A stretch of DNA of 64,000 nt from the NCBI RefSeq assembly GCF_007655005.1, contig NZ_SZVW01000029.1:1-64000 (forward strand), read 5' to 3'. This DNA is from Streptomyces tibetensis (GTDB lineage Bacteria > Actinomycetota > Actinomycetes > Streptomycetales > Streptomycetaceae). Position 1 is the stretch's first letter. Every line of letters begins with the position of its first letter. Positions 16,624 through 25,831 of this stretch are shown here, in pieces. The notes beneath the pieces are model-generated. The model made no database searches. It was not told the DNA's origin and saw only the letters and a list, made by a program, of their open reading frames with translations. The position numbers and the translations under genes were made by a program.

Positions 16624-17832
16624 TTGAACGTCACCTCGCCCGAGGTTTTACGGGCCTCGTTCGCGCGCCAGCAGCCTCAGTGGGGGGACCCGGCCCAGGT
16701 CGCGCAGGTCCGGGAGGTGCTGGCCGCCCTTCCCCCGCTCGTGGAGGCCGCATCACTGAGCAGGCTCCGGGCGTTGCTCGCCGAAGTGGCCGACGGGAAG
16801 GCGCAGGTGGTGCAGGCGGGTGACTGCGCGGAGGATCCGGCGGAATGCACCGCGGGCGACGTGGAGCGAAAAGTGGGACTCCTCGGGGTGCTCGCCGGCG
16901 TCATGAGCGCGATCACTCATCAGCCGGTGGTGCGGGTGGGCCGGATAGCAGGCCAGTACGCAAAACCCCGGTCGGCGCTCACCGAAAGGGTCGGCGGCAC
17001 CGAACTCCCGGTGTATCGAGGGCACATGGTGAACGGTCCGGAGCCGGTCCCGGAAGCGCGAAGGCCCGACGCCCGGCGCCTGCTGACGGGCTACCGGGCG
17101 GCGAGCCAGGTCATGGCCAACCTCGCCCCGACGTCACGGGCGCGCATCGAGCCGGCCGTGTGGACCAGCCACGAGGCTCTGCTGCTCGACTACGAGATCC
17201 CGATGCTGCGTCGGGACCAGGAGGGCCGGGTCGCGCTCACCTCCACCCACTGGCCGTGGATCGGCGAGCGAACGCGTCAGCTCGACGGTGCCCACGTCGC
17301 GCTGCTGGCCGATGTGGTCAACCCGGTCGCGTGCAAGGTCGGGCCCCGCATGACGGTCGCCGAGCTGCTCGGGCTGTGCGCGCGGCTCGACCCCGGACAG
17401 GAGCCGGGCCGCCTGACCCTGATCGCCCGGATGGGAGCCGACGCCACGATGGATCTGCTGCCGCCGTTGGTCCGTGCCGTGCGCGCCGCCGGCCACCCGG
17501 TCGTCTGGCTGGTCGACCCCATGCACGCCAACACCGTGACCACCGCCGAGGGACGCAAGACCCGAGTCGTGGACACGATCGTCCGGGAGGTCACAGCGTT
17601 CCAGGTCGCAGTGCGCACAGCCGGGGGAACGCCGGGCGGGATACACCTGGAGACCACTCCCGACGACGTGACCGAATGCGTCGACTCCCACGACGGCGCC
17701 GGCCGGCTCGGTCGGAACTACACGACGCTGTGCGATCCGCGGCTCAACCCTCGCCAGGCGGTGTCGGTGGTCTCGGCCTGGCAGACGCAGACGATGACGG
17801 ACCGGGCCGAAGGAGAACCGTGCCGGGCTTAG
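16624..17832 (+). CDS. phzC: class II DAHP synthase of phenazine biosynthesis
   Basis: A 402-residue enzyme condensing phosphoenolpyruvate and erythrose 4-phosphate to DAHP, diverting carbon into the shikimate pathway for phenazine synthesis. The plant-type (class II) signature is clear: metal-binding Cys68 in QAGDCAED, VRVGRIAGQYAKPRS, THWPWIGERTRQLDGAHVAL, and HLETTPDDVTEC. The TTG start is supported by TGGAG 7 bp upstream, and the N-terminus aligns in length with pseudomonad PhzC (QQPQWGDP after 16 residues). Codon 9 (16648-16650) is TTA, so translation should need the bldA tRNA. It overlaps phzD by 13 bp. Confidence 0.95.
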   Translation: MNVTSPEVLRASFARQQPQWGDPAQVAQVREVLAALPPLVEAASLSRLRALLAEVADGKAQVVQAGDCAEDPAECTAGDVERKVGLLGVLAGVMSAITHQPVVRVGRIAGQYAKPRSALTERVGGTELPVYRGHMVNGPEPVPEARRPDARRLLTGYRAASQVMANLAPTSRARIEPAVWTSHEALLLDYEIPMLRRDQEGRVALTSTHWPWIGERTRQLDGAHVALLADVVNPVACKVGPRMTVAELLGLCARLDPGQEPGRLTLIARMGADATMDLLPPLVRAVRAAGHPVVWLVDPMHANTVTTAEGRKTRVVDTIVREVTAFQVAVRTAGGTPGGIHLETTPDDVTECVDSHDGAGRLGRNYTTLCDPRLNPRQAVSVVSAWQTQTMTDRAEGEPCRA

Positions 17833-18443
17833 CACCGATCCCCGCCTATCCACTGCCGACGACGGCCGACCTGCCCACCGGCACGGCGAAGTGGACCCTC
17901 GACCCCCGACGGGCGGTGCTGCTCGTGCACGACATGCAGCGCTACTTCCTCGCGCCGTTCCCCTCGTCGGTGCGTGATCCGCTGGTGCGTCACTGCGCGC
18001 TGGTGCGGGAGCGCTGCGCCGCGCTCGGTGTCCCGGTGTTCTACACCGCCCAGCCCGGTGGCATGACGGATGAGGAACGCGGCCTGCTGAAGGACTTCTG
18101 GGGCCCGGGCATGAGGGTGGACCCCGTCGATCGCCTGATCGTCCCGGAACTCACGCCCCAGCCGGCGGACCAGGTGCTCACCAAGTGGCGCTACAGCGCG
18201 TTCTTCCGCTCGGACCTGCTGCAGCGGATGCGCGAGCAGAACCGCGACCAGCTGATCGTCTGCGGGGTCTACGCGCACGTCGGTGTACTGGTCACGGCCA
18301 TCGAGGCGTTCACCCATGACATCCAGCCGTTCCTGGTCGCCGACGCCGTCGGCGACTTCTCCGCCGAGTACCACCGGCTGGCCCTCGACTACGCGGCCGC
18401 TCGCTGCTCGGTGGTCACCACCGCCGAGGAGGTCTTCCGATGA
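17820..18443 (+). CDS. phzD: isochorismatase-type hydrolase PhzD
   Basis: A 207-residue enzyme that cleaves the vinyl ether of 2-amino-2-deoxyisochorismate to give trans-2,3-dihydro-3-hydroxyanthranilate (DHHA) and pyruvate. Catalytic Asp38 (VLLVHDMQ) and Lys122 (TKWRYSAFF) fall at the same residue numbers as in the characterised pseudomonad PhzD, and VCGVYAHVGV forms the end of the active site. The GTG start has AAGGAG 5 bp upstream and lies inside the end of phzC, indicating coupling. The 3' end overlaps phzE by 4 bp (ATGA). Confidence 0.95.
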   Translation: MPGLAPIPAYPLPTTADLPTGTAKWTLDPRRAVLLVHDMQRYFLAPFPSSVRDPLVRHCALVRERCAALGVPVFYTAQPGGMTDEERGLLKDFWGPGMRVDPVDRLIVPELTPQPADQVLTKWRYSAFFRSDLLQRMREQNRDQLIVCGVYAHVGVLVTAIEAFTHDIQPFLVADAVGDFSAEYHRLALDYAAARCSVVTTAEEVFR

Positions 18444-20341
18444 CGACACGGCTGCTCGACCACGTGCTGGGCACCGACCCGGGTGCCTTCGCCCTGCTGC
18501 ACCGCCCCGACACCCTGGGCCAGGACCGTGTGGAGATCCTTCTGGGCCGGGTCCGTACCCCCGCCTCGCTCGCCGACATCCCGGTGGCCGACCGGCCCGG
18601 GCGGCCCGGCGAGGCGCGGCCCGAGACGCTGGTCCTGGTACCCCACCGGCAGATCACCGAGCGAGGCTTCGTCGCCGCCGAGGACGGCTCACCGCTGCTC
18701 GCGATGGAAGTCACCGACCACGGGCAGATCAGCACGTCCGACGCGCTGAGGGCCCTGCCGGACGAGCCGATCGCCCTGACCGGCGGTCGCTTCGACACCG
18801 ACGACGAGGCATACGCGGACACGGTCCGCGCGGTGCTCGACAACGAGATAGGCACCGGGGAGGGCTCGAACTTCGTCATCAAGCGCTCGTTCGTCACGAC
18901 CATCACCGATTACTCGACGCGCAGTGCGCTGAGCCTGTTCCGCCGGCTGCTCACCCGGGAGAGCGGCGCCTACTGGACCTTCATCGTGCACACCGGCACG
19001 CGCACCTTCGTCGGTGCCACACCGGAGCGCCACGTGAGCCTGCGCGACGGCGTCGCGGCGATGACCCCGATCAGCGGCACGTACCGCTACCCGGCCACGG
19101 GGCCGGTCCTGTCGGAGGTCATGGAGTTCCTCACCGACGGCAAGGAGACCGACGAGCTGTACATGGTCCTCGACGAGGAACTCAAGATGATGGCCCGCGT
19201 CTGCCGGGGTGGTGGCCGTGTGACGGGGCCGTTCCTGCGGGAGATGGCCTGGCTCGCGCACACCGAGTACGTCATCGAGGGGCGCAGCGACCTCGATCCC
19301 CGGGACATCCTGCGGGAGACGATGTTCGCCCCCACCGTGACCGGCAGCCCACTCGAGAACGCCTGCCGGGTGATCGCCCGCTACGAGCCCCGCGGCCGGG
19401 GCTACTACGGGGGCGTCGCGGCCCTCATCGGCCGTGACGCCGACGGCGCGCGCGTCCTGGACTCGGCCATCCTCATCCGTACCGCCGACATCCGGACCTC
19501 GGACGCCGACGGCACCGGTCACGTCGAGGTCGGTGTGGGCGCGACCCTGGTCCGGAACTCCGACCCCGACGCCGAGGTCGCCGAGACCCGCACCAAGGCC
19601 GCGGGCGTGCTCGCGGCGCTGGGTGCCGACAAGCGGCTCGACGCGCACCCGCTGATCCGGCAGGCGCTGGGAAGGCGCAACGAGACGATCGCCAACTTCT
19701 GGCTCAGCGAGGCCGATCAGCGCGCACAGCCCCATCCGGTGCTGCACGGCCGCCGGGTGCTGGTCGTCGACGCCGAGGACACCTTCAGCGCGATGCTGGC
19801 CCACCAGCTGCGCGCCGTCGGCCTGACGGTGGAGATCGGAAGCTTCGACACGTCCCACCGCTTCGACGACCACGATCTCGTCGTCCTGGGCCCCGGACCG
19901 GGCGACCCGCGGGAGACCGGCCACCCCAGGATGGCCCGGCTCACCTCGGCCGTCGAGGAGTTGCTGGCCCGGCGTATCCCCTTCCTGGCGGTCTGCCTGA
20001 GTCATCAGCTGCTCTGCCGGCACCTCGGGCTCGAACTGCGGCGCCGGGACGTCCCGAACCAGGGCACCCAGCGCGAGATCGACCTGTTCGGCTCGCCCGA
20101 ACGAGTCGGGTTCTACAACTCCTACTCGGCCCGAGCGCGAGCCGACCGGCTGGAGTTCCCCGGTGTCGGCGAGGTGAAGGTCTGCCTCGACCCCGGCACG
20201 GGCGAGGTGCACGCCCTGCGCGGACCGCACTTCGGCTCGGTGCAGTTCCACCTCGAGTCCGTGCTCACCCAGGACGGCGAGCGCGTCCTGGCCGGGCTGC
20301 TCGTACCGCTGATGAAGACCGCGGAGGTACTGAACGTATGA
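18440..20341 (+). CDS. phzE: 2-amino-2-deoxyisochorismate synthase PhzE
   Basis: A 633-residue anthranilate-synthase-like fusion converting chorismate and glutamine to ADIC. Residues 1-400 are the chorismate-binding domain (GSNFVIKRSF, then PISGTYRYPATGP). Residues 435-633 are a class I glutamine amidotransferase with the catalytic Cys in AVCLSHQ near residue 518 and His-Glu in VQFHLESV. It lacks the pyruvate-releasing step of true anthranilate synthases, which PhzD and PhzF replace. It overlaps both neighbours by 4 bp, indicating strict translational coupling. Confidence 0.95.
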   Translation: MTTRLLDHVLGTDPGAFALLHRPDTLGQDRVEILLGRVRTPASLADIPVADRPGRPGEARPETLVLVPHRQITERGFVAAEDGSPLLAMEVTDHGQISTSDALRALPDEPIALTGGRFDTDDEAYADTVRAVLDNEIGTGEGSNFVIKRSFVTTITDYSTRSALSLFRRLLTRESGAYWTFIVHTGTRTFVGATPERHVSLRDGVAAMTPISGTYRYPATGPVLSEVMEFLTDGKETDELYMVLDEELKMMARVCRGGGRVTGPFLREMAWLAHTEYVIEGRSDLDPRDILRETMFAPTVTGSPLENACRVIARYEPRGRGYYGGVAALIGRDADGARVLDSAILIRTADIRTSDADGTGHVEVGVGATLVRNSDPDAEVAETRTKAAGVLAALGADKRLDAHPLIRQALGRRNETIANFWLSEADQRAQPHPVLHGRRVLVVDAEDTFSAMLAHQLRAVGLTVEIGSFDTSHRFDDHDLVVLGPGPGDPRETGHPRMARLTSAVEELLARRIPFLAVCLSHQLLCRHLGLELRRRDVPNQGTQREIDLFGSPERVGFYNSYSARARADRLEFPGVGEVKVCLDPGTGEVHALRGPHFGSVQFHLESVLTQDGERVLAGLLVPLMKTAEVLNV

Positions 20342-20685
20342 AAGCCACCATCTCCTGGTGGGACCTCACCGGGTCCGGCCAGACGATCGACTCCTTACGC
20401 GTCTACCTGCGCGACGAGGGCGTGGATCCGTGGAGGGAGGTCCCCGGAATGCGGTTGAAGTTCTGGATCTCCGACCGGGAGACCGAGCGCTGGGGCGCCG
20501 TGATGCTGTGGGATTCCGATGCCGACCTGACGGCACCGCTGCCGCCGAACCGGGCCACCGAACTCATCGGGCACCCGCCGACCGTCCGGATGGTGTCCGA
20601 CGTCGAGGCCGTCGTCGAAGGTCTCCACTCCGGCCCGCTGGTCGAACGCGGTCTGGCCTTCGAGCCGGCCCGGGAGTCGTCGTGA
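20338..20685 (+). CDS. small phenazine-operon protein, function unknown
   Basis: A 115-residue protein beginning MKATISWWDLTGSGQTIDSL, with WREVPGMRLKFWISDRETE and RWGAVMLWDSD in the middle. The alternating strands and helices suggest a dimeric ferredoxin-like alpha/beta barrel of the YdhR/antibiotic-monooxygenase type; this is inference from pattern only. It overlaps phzE by 4 bp and phzG by 4 bp, so it is an integral operon member. Codon 20 (20395-20397) is TTA, a second bldA-dependent point in the operon. Confidence 0.7.
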   Translation: MKATISWWDLTGSGQTIDSLRVYLRDEGVDPWREVPGMRLKFWISDRETERWGAVMLWDSDADLTAPLPPNRATELIGHPPTVRMVSDVEAVVEGLHSGPLVERGLAFEPARESS

Positions 20686-21302
20686 GCGCGTCGACCCGGC
20701 CCCGGACCGCCGAGGAGTTCATCGCCCCGCCCGCCGAACCCATGGAGCTGCTCCGGACCTGGTTCGACAGTGCCGTCGCGGACGCCGTCCGCGAGCCGGG
20801 CGCGCTGGCGCTGGCCACCGTCGACGCCCAGGGTCTCGTCTCCAACCGGATCGTCCAGGTCCTCACGATCCGCACGACGGGCCTGGTGTTCGCCAGCCAC
20901 TCCGACAGCCGCAAGGGCCGGGACCTGGCCGAGACGGGCTGGGCGTCCGGGGTCTTCTACTGGCGCGAGGCCGCCCGCCAGGTGAGCGTGAGCGGCCCGG
21001 CCCGCCCGCTGCCCGACGCGGAGTCCGAGGCCCTGTGGGCGGCGCGGCCCGTCGCCACGCACCCGATGTCGGTGGCGGCGCATCAGAGCGCGCCGCTGCC
21101 GGACGAGGACGCGCTGCGCCGGCGTGCCCGCGAACTGGGCCGGGACGGCTCGGCCCTGCCCCGTCCGGACCGTTGGCTGGGCTATCTGCTGGAGCCGGCG
21201 TCGGTGGAGTTCTGGCAGGCCGACCCGGAAGACCGGTTGCACCGAAGGCTGCGCTACGAGCGCGACGGTTCCGGATGGCGTACGGGCCGACTCCAACCCT
21301 GA
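20682..21302 (+). CDS. phzG: FMN-dependent oxidase PhzG
   Basis: A 206-residue protein of the pyridoxamine-5'-phosphate oxidase family that aromatises the tricyclic dihydro- and tetrahydro-phenazine precursors. Flavin-binding elements include LATVDAQGLVSNRIVQVLTI, FASHSDSRKGRDL and VFYWREAARQVSVSG; the family's C-terminal RLHRRLRY is present. The GTG start overlaps the stop of the preceding ORF (GTGA). Length matches PhzG. Confidence 0.93.
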   Translation: MSASTRPRTAEEFIAPPAEPMELLRTWFDSAVADAVREPGALALATVDAQGLVSNRIVQVLTIRTTGLVFASHSDSRKGRDLAETGWASGVFYWREAARQVSVSGPARPLPDAESEALWAARPVATHPMSVAAHQSAPLPDEDALRRRARELGRDGSALPRPDRWLGYLLEPASVEFWQADPEDRLHRRLRYERDGSGWRTGRLQP

Positions 21303-21345
21303 GCGCGCTCCGGATCGTGGACTCGAGAGGAAGAAGGGCAAGTCG

Positions 21346-23202
21346 ATGTGTGGAATGACGGGCTGGGTCTCGTTCGACCGGGATCTGACTCAGCAGCGTG
21401 CGCAGCTGGACGCGATGACGCAGACCATGGCCTGCCGGGGGCCGGACGCGGACGGCACCTGGCTCGACCGGCACGCGGCGATCGGCCACCGACGGCTGGC
21501 GGTCATCGACCTCGAAGGTGGCACGCAGCCCATGGTGGTGCCCACCGACGACGGCCCGGTGACGATCACCTACACCGGTGAGGTCTACAACTACACCGAG
21601 CTCAGGGACGAGCTGCGGCGTCGGGGCCATCGGTTCCAGACCCGCAGCGACACCGAGGTCGTGCTCCACGGCTACCTGGAGTGGGGCGAGGCGGTCGCCG
21701 AACGGCTCAACGGCATGTACGCGTTCGCGATCTGGGATTCCCGGGTCGAGAAGCTCGTGATGATCCGCGACCGGATGGGCGTCAAGCCGCTCTACTACTA
21801 CCGCACCGACGACGGGGTGATGTTCGGCTCCGAGCCGAAGGCGATCCTCGCCAACCCGCTGGCGGACCGCGCGGTCGACCTGGCCGGACTGCGGGAACTG
21901 GTCAGCTTCACGCAGACTCCGGGCAGCGCCGTGTGGTGCGGGATGAACGAGGTGGTACCGGGCGGCCTGGTCACCGTCGACCGCTCCGGCCTGCGCGAGC
22001 ACCGCTACTGGACGCTGCCCACCCGTGCGCACACCGACGACCGGGAGACCACCGTCGCCACCGTGCGCGAGCTGCTCGAGGACATCGTCAGCCGCCAGCT
22101 GGTCTCCGACGTCCCGCGCTGCACCCTGCTCTCCGGCGGCCTGGACTCCAGCGTGATCACCGCGCTGGCCGCCGCCAAGCTGGGCCGGCCCGGGGAGCAC
22201 GGCGAGCCCGGTGAGAAGGTGCGCAGCTTCGCGGTGGACTTCGTCGGACGGGAGGACGACTTCGTCGCCGACGAACTGCGTGCCACGACCGACGCCCCGT
22301 ACGCCCGCGAGGTCGCCGCGCACGTCGGCTCGAAGCACGAGTCCATCGTGCTCGACCACGCCTCGATCGCCGACCCGGCGGTGCGCCGGGCCGTCATCAC
22401 CGCGCGGGACAGTCCGCTCAGCCTCGGTGACATGGACAACTCGCTCTACCTGCTGTTCCAGGCCATCCGGGAGCAGTCCACGGTCGCCCTGTCCGGGGAG
22501 TCCGCCGACGAGGTCTTCGGCGGGTACCGGTGGTTCCACCAGCCGGAGGTCCAGGCCGCTCGGACCTTCCCCTGGATGGCCGTGTTCGTCAGTGGCGCGC
22601 GGGCCCAGGTGTCCGACCGGTTCAACGCCGACATCACCGCCGCCCTCGACCTGCCCACCTACATCGGGGACCGCTACTCCGACGCGGTCGGCGAGGTCGA
22701 GCGGGCAGAGGGCGAGAGCGACCACGAGATGCGGATGCGGGTGATGTGCCACCTGCACCTGACCCGCTTCGTCCGGATGCTCCTGGAGCGCAAGGACCGG
22801 ATCAGCATGGCCGTGGGGCTGGAGGTCCGGGTCCCCTTCTGCGACCACCGCCTCGTGGAGTACGTGTACAACACTCCTTGGTCGCTGAAGACCTTCGACG
22901 GCAGGGAGAAGAGCCTGCTCCGTGCCGCGTCGGCCGACCTGCTGCCCGAGTCGGTGCTCAAGCGGGTGAAGGCTCCCTATCCCGCGACTCTGGCCCCGGC
23001 CTACACCAACGCGTTGCTCCAGCAGTCCAAGGAACTGCTCACGACCGACGACCCGGTCTTCGATCTGGTCGACCGCAGCTGGCTGGAGGGCATGACGCGG
23101 CAGGACTCGGCCACCATGCCGATCGACGTCCGCAACGGCCTGGAGCGGGTGCTCGACCTGAGTACCTGGCTGGACATCTACCGGCCCGAGCTCCGTCTCT
23201 GA
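21346..23202 (+). CDS. AsnB-type glutamine amidotransferase, probable PhzH (phenazine carboxamide synthase)
   Basis: A 618-residue class B asparagine synthetase homologue. The N-terminal glutaminase domain starts with nucleophile Cys2 (MCGMTGWVSF), and the synthetase domain carries the ATP pyrophosphatase loop LLSGGLDSSVITAL near residue 262. In Pseudomonas, PhzH of this family converts phenazine-1-carboxylate to the carboxamide. Position between phzG and phzB makes the same role likely here, though an aspartate-specific enzyme is not excluded by sequence alone. Length (about 610) agrees with PhzH. Confidence 0.85.
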   Translation: MCGMTGWVSFDRDLTQQRAQLDAMTQTMACRGPDADGTWLDRHAAIGHRRLAVIDLEGGTQPMVVPTDDGPVTITYTGEVYNYTELRDELRRRGHRFQTRSDTEVVLHGYLEWGEAVAERLNGMYAFAIWDSRVEKLVMIRDRMGVKPLYYYRTDDGVMFGSEPKAILANPLADRAVDLAGLRELVSFTQTPGSAVWCGMNEVVPGGLVTVDRSGLREHRYWTLPTRAHTDDRETTVATVRELLEDIVSRQLVSDVPRCTLLSGGLDSSVITALAAAKLGRPGEHGEPGEKVRSFAVDFVGREDDFVADELRATTDAPYAREVAAHVGSKHESIVLDHASIADPAVRRAVITARDSPLSLGDMDNSLYLLFQAIREQSTVALSGESADEVFGGYRWFHQPEVQAARTFPWMAVFVSGARAQVSDRFNADITAALDLPTYIGDRYSDAVGEVERAEGESDHEMRMRVMCHLHLTRFVRMLLERKDRISMAVGLEVRVPFCDHRLVEYVYNTPWSLKTFDGREKSLLRAASADLLPESVLKRVKAPYPATLAPAYTNALLQQSKELLTTDDPVFDLVDRSWLEGMTRQDSATMPIDVRNGLERVLDLSTWLDIYRPELRL

Positions 23203-23265
23203 ACGCCCGGCCCCCTTCAACGTCCATCCCCCGGCACGCCGGGAACACGGATCGAGGAACACGAG

Positions 23266-23757
23266 ATGGGAACGGAAGACGCCCCGTCCGGCGGGCTCGA
23301 AGCCGACCGCGACCTGCGCGCCCGGCACCGGGCCGTCGTCGCGGACTACATGAGCCGCAAGGGCGAGAACCGGCTGACGCGCTACCTGCTCTTCACCGAG
23401 GACGGCAGCGCCGGCCTGTACACCAGCGACACCGGCGAACCCGTCACCTCCCAGGGACACGAGACGCTCAAGGCGCACGGCGAGTGGTCGCTGCGCATGT
23501 TCCCCGACTGGGAGTGGAAGAACGTCGAGATCTTCGAGACACAGGACCCCGACAGGTTCTGGGTCGAGTGCGACGGGGAGGGCCGCATCCTCTACCCGGA
23601 CTATCCGCCCGGCTACTACCGGAACCACTTCATCCACTCGTTCCTGCTCGAGGACGGCAGGATCAAGCAGCAACGCGAGTTCATGAACCCGTTCCAGCAA
23701 CTGCGTGCGCTGGGCATCGAGGTGCCGAAGATCAATCGGGGTGGGATCCCCACCTGA
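23266..23757 (+). CDS. phzB: PhzA/PhzB-type condensation catalyst
   Basis: A 163-residue cytosolic protein of the ketosteroid-isomerase fold that helps two ketone molecules from PhzF condense into the tricyclic phenazine skeleton. His71 and Glu138 (in QREFMNP) correspond, allowing for a two-residue offset, to the active-site His73 and Glu140 of Burkholderia PhzA. The motifs YMSRKGENRLTRYLLF and PPGYYRNHFIHSFLLEDG are typical. Only one copy is present, as expected outside pseudomonads. Start ATG has GAGG about 9 bp upstream. Confidence 0.95.
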   Translation: MGTEDAPSGGLEADRDLRARHRAVVADYMSRKGENRLTRYLLFTEDGSAGLYTSDTGEPVTSQGHETLKAHGEWSLRMFPDWEWKNVEIFETQDPDRFWVECDGEGRILYPDYPPGYYRNHFIHSFLLEDGRIKQQREFMNPFQQLRALGIEVPKINRGGIPT

Positions 23758-23798
23758 GGATCCGCCCGCTTTCCACGGACACCGACAAGGAGCATCGG

Positions 23799-24209
23799 AT
23801 GGGATCTCAGCTCAACCCGTACATCGCCTTCGACGGGGACGCCCGGCAGGCGATGGAGTTCTACCATGAAGTCCTCGGCGGCAAGCTGGAGCTGGGCACG
23901 TTCGCCGACTTCGGCTCTTCGGAGTCGCCCGACGCGGACAAGATCATGCACGCCACGCTCAACACCGCGGACGGCTTCACCGTGATGGCGTGGGACGTCC
24001 CGGAGCGGGTCCCCTTCAACCCCGGCACCAACGTGGCGCTCTACCTCGGCGGCGACGACGCGGGCCTCCGCGACCACTTCGAGAAGCTGTCCGTCGGTGG
24101 CACCGTGGCGATGCCCCTCAAGAAGCAGATCTGGGGCGACGAGGCCGGCACGCTCGTGGACCGGTTCGGGATCACCTGGATGTTCAACATCACACAGCAG
24201 CGGTCCTGA
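23799..24209 (+). CDS. VOC superfamily protein (PhnB/YjdN-like)
   Basis: A 136-residue protein of the vicinal-oxygen-chelate fold beginning LNPYIAFDGDARQAMEFYHEVLGGKLE and ending DRFGITWMFNI, the pattern of the PhnB/3-demethylubiquinone-methyltransferase-like group. VOC proteins in antibiotic clusters often bind the drug for self-protection; others are isomerases or dioxygenases. Both are possible here. AAGGAG lies 8 bp before the ATG. It lies within the phenazine operon. Confidence 0.85.
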   Translation: MGSQLNPYIAFDGDARQAMEFYHEVLGGKLELGTFADFGSSESPDADKIMHATLNTADGFTVMAWDVPERVPFNPGTNVALYLGGDDAGLRDHFEKLSVGGTVAMPLKKQIWGDEAGTLVDRFGITWMFNITQQRS

Positions 24210-24246
24210 TCGCCCGCGGGGCCGCGTCCGAAGGAGCCCGGAACCG

Positions 24247-24621
24247 ATGACGGACGAGTTGGACGACCGGCTGGACCGGATCGGGCGGCACCCCTTCCGC
24301 GCGAAGTTCCGGCTGCGCGGAAGGGATCGCGCGGTGGTCGACCTGCGCGGGATCACGACCGTCCGCAAGCACGCCGAGGATCTGATCGGTCAGAGGCTGG
24401 CGCCGGCCGAACCGCGCAACGACGGCCGTCAGACGCCCTACCGAGGGCACCCCGTCTTCGTCGCCCAGCACGCCACCGCGACGTGCTGTCGGACCTGTCT
24501 GACCCGCTGGCACGGCATCCCCGCCGGCCGGGCACTCGACGACGCCGAGCGGGCCTATGTCGTGGAGGTGATCTGCCGGTGGATCCGGAGGCAGTACGCC
24601 CCTGGTCACCCGCCGCCGTGA
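24247..24621 (+). CDS. DUF4186 family protein
   Basis: A 124-residue protein with RHPFRAKFRLRGRDRAVVD, HAEDLIGQRLAPAEP and the strongly conserved RGHPVFVAQHATATCCRTCL-type segment followed by WHGIP. This is DUF4186, a family with no known function; the conserved His and the CCxxC cysteines could bind a metal. It is not part of classical phenazine operons, so its presence here may be chance or a new accessory role. Confidence 0.85.
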   Translation: MTDELDDRLDRIGRHPFRAKFRLRGRDRAVVDLRGITTVRKHAEDLIGQRLAPAEPRNDGRQTPYRGHPVFVAQHATATCCRTCLTRWHGIPAGRALDDAERAYVVEVICRWIRRQYAPGHPPP

Positions 24622-24763
24622 CGGCGGCGGACCGGGGCCTGCGCGCGGTCCGGCGGGTGGCGAAGAGGCGATGCGTAGCACGAAGCGTGATGGCGTGCCG
24701 TGGAAGAGCACGGCGACATGGGCCGACCGGCGTCGGCCCGGAGGGCGGGACGGTGAGGGCTCA

Positions 24764-25774
24764 ATGACAGTCGACGTGCAGGCCACGCGGGACGTGGTCG
24801 ACATCATCACGGGGGGATGGAAGGCGCAGGCGCTCTACACCGCGGTCAAACTCGGACTGCCCGACCACATCGAGGCCGGCCGAAACACCGACGCCGAACT
24901 GGCCAAGGCGACCGGGGCGAGCGAGCAGGGCATCCACCGTCTGATGCGCCTGCTGGTGGCGATGGGCATATTCGAGGGCAGCGACTCCACCGGATACCGC
25001 GGTACCCGGGTGAGCGCCGCCCTCCTCGAAGGCCCCCAGTCCCTGAGCGACATGTGCCTGCTCTACGGCGAGGAGTTCTACTCCGCGTGGGGTCACGCCC
25101 ACCACGCCATCAGCACGGAGAGCTCGGGATTCGCAGTCGCCTACGGCCGGTCGTTCTACGACCACCTGGGGCAGGACCCGGCCACCGCCCGCCGGTTCCA
25201 GCTCACCATGAACGCCGCGAGCATGTTCTTCCACCAGGTGCCCGAGGTGTTCGACTTCTCCGGCAAGAAGGTCGTGGACGTCGGTGGTGGCGGCGGGCAC
25301 CTGCTCGCCACGATCCTCGGCGCCACGCCGGACGCCAGGGGCACGCTCTTCGACCGCGAGCACATGATGCCCAAGGCGCGGGAACACCTGTCCGCCACCG
25401 TCGGCCCGGACCGTGCCGAGCTGGTCGGGGGCGACATGTTCGAGGGCGTCCCGCCGGGCGGGGACGTCTACATCCTCTGCCGGGTGCTGGCCGGCCACGA
25501 CGACGAAGCCGTCGTCGGTGTCTTCGAGCACTGCCGCCGCGCCATGGCGGACTCCTCCTCGCGGCTGCTGATCCTCGACCGGTTCGTCGAGGACGAGAAC
25601 TCCACCGTGCTGCCCGCTCTGTGGGACCTGCACCTCCTGGTGACGACGGGCGGCGAGCACCGCACCGTCGACCGGATCACCCGGCTGCTGGACCGCGCCG
25701 GCCTGGAGATCGCCGAAACGGCGGAGCTGCCCATGGAGACGACCGCCCTGATCGCCGCACCGCGCACCCCGTAA
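24764..25774 (+). CDS. SAM-dependent methyltransferase (O-methyltransferase 2 family, PhzM-like)
   Basis: A 336-residue small-molecule methyltransferase. Residues 10-90 are the winged-helix dimerisation domain (LYTAVKLGLPDHIEAG), and residues 165-335 the SAM domain with DVGGGGGHLLATIL near residue 172. LAGHDDEAV near residue 245 holds the histidine usually used as base by O-methyltransferases. PhzM, which methylates phenazine-1-carboxylate at N5, belongs to this family. Whether it acts on oxygen, nitrogen or an amide here cannot be said. The ATG at 24764 is preceded by a GTGAGGG site. Confidence 0.85.
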   Translation: MTVDVQATRDVVDIITGGWKAQALYTAVKLGLPDHIEAGRNTDAELAKATGASEQGIHRLMRLLVAMGIFEGSDSTGYRGTRVSAALLEGPQSLSDMCLLYGEEFYSAWGHAHHAISTESSGFAVAYGRSFYDHLGQDPATARRFQLTMNAASMFFHQVPEVFDFSGKKVVDVGGGGGHLLATILGATPDARGTLFDREHMMPKAREHLSATVGPDRAELVGGDMFEGVPPGGDVYILCRVLAGHDDEAVVGVFEHCRRAMADSSSRLLILDRFVEDENSTVLPALWDLHLLVTTGGEHRTVDRITRLLDRAGLEIAETAELPMETTALIAAPRTP

Positions 25775-25831
25775 CCGCACGGCGGTACGCACAGAACGCG
25801 CCCGGGCCACAGCACCAACAGGAGATCTTCC

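Noticed and set aside
20863..23700. 945-codon minus-strand ORF and similar long antisense ORFs
   Set aside because: It lies opposite phzG and the AsnB-like gene, whose homology is clear. Long antisense frames are common in DNA of this GC content.
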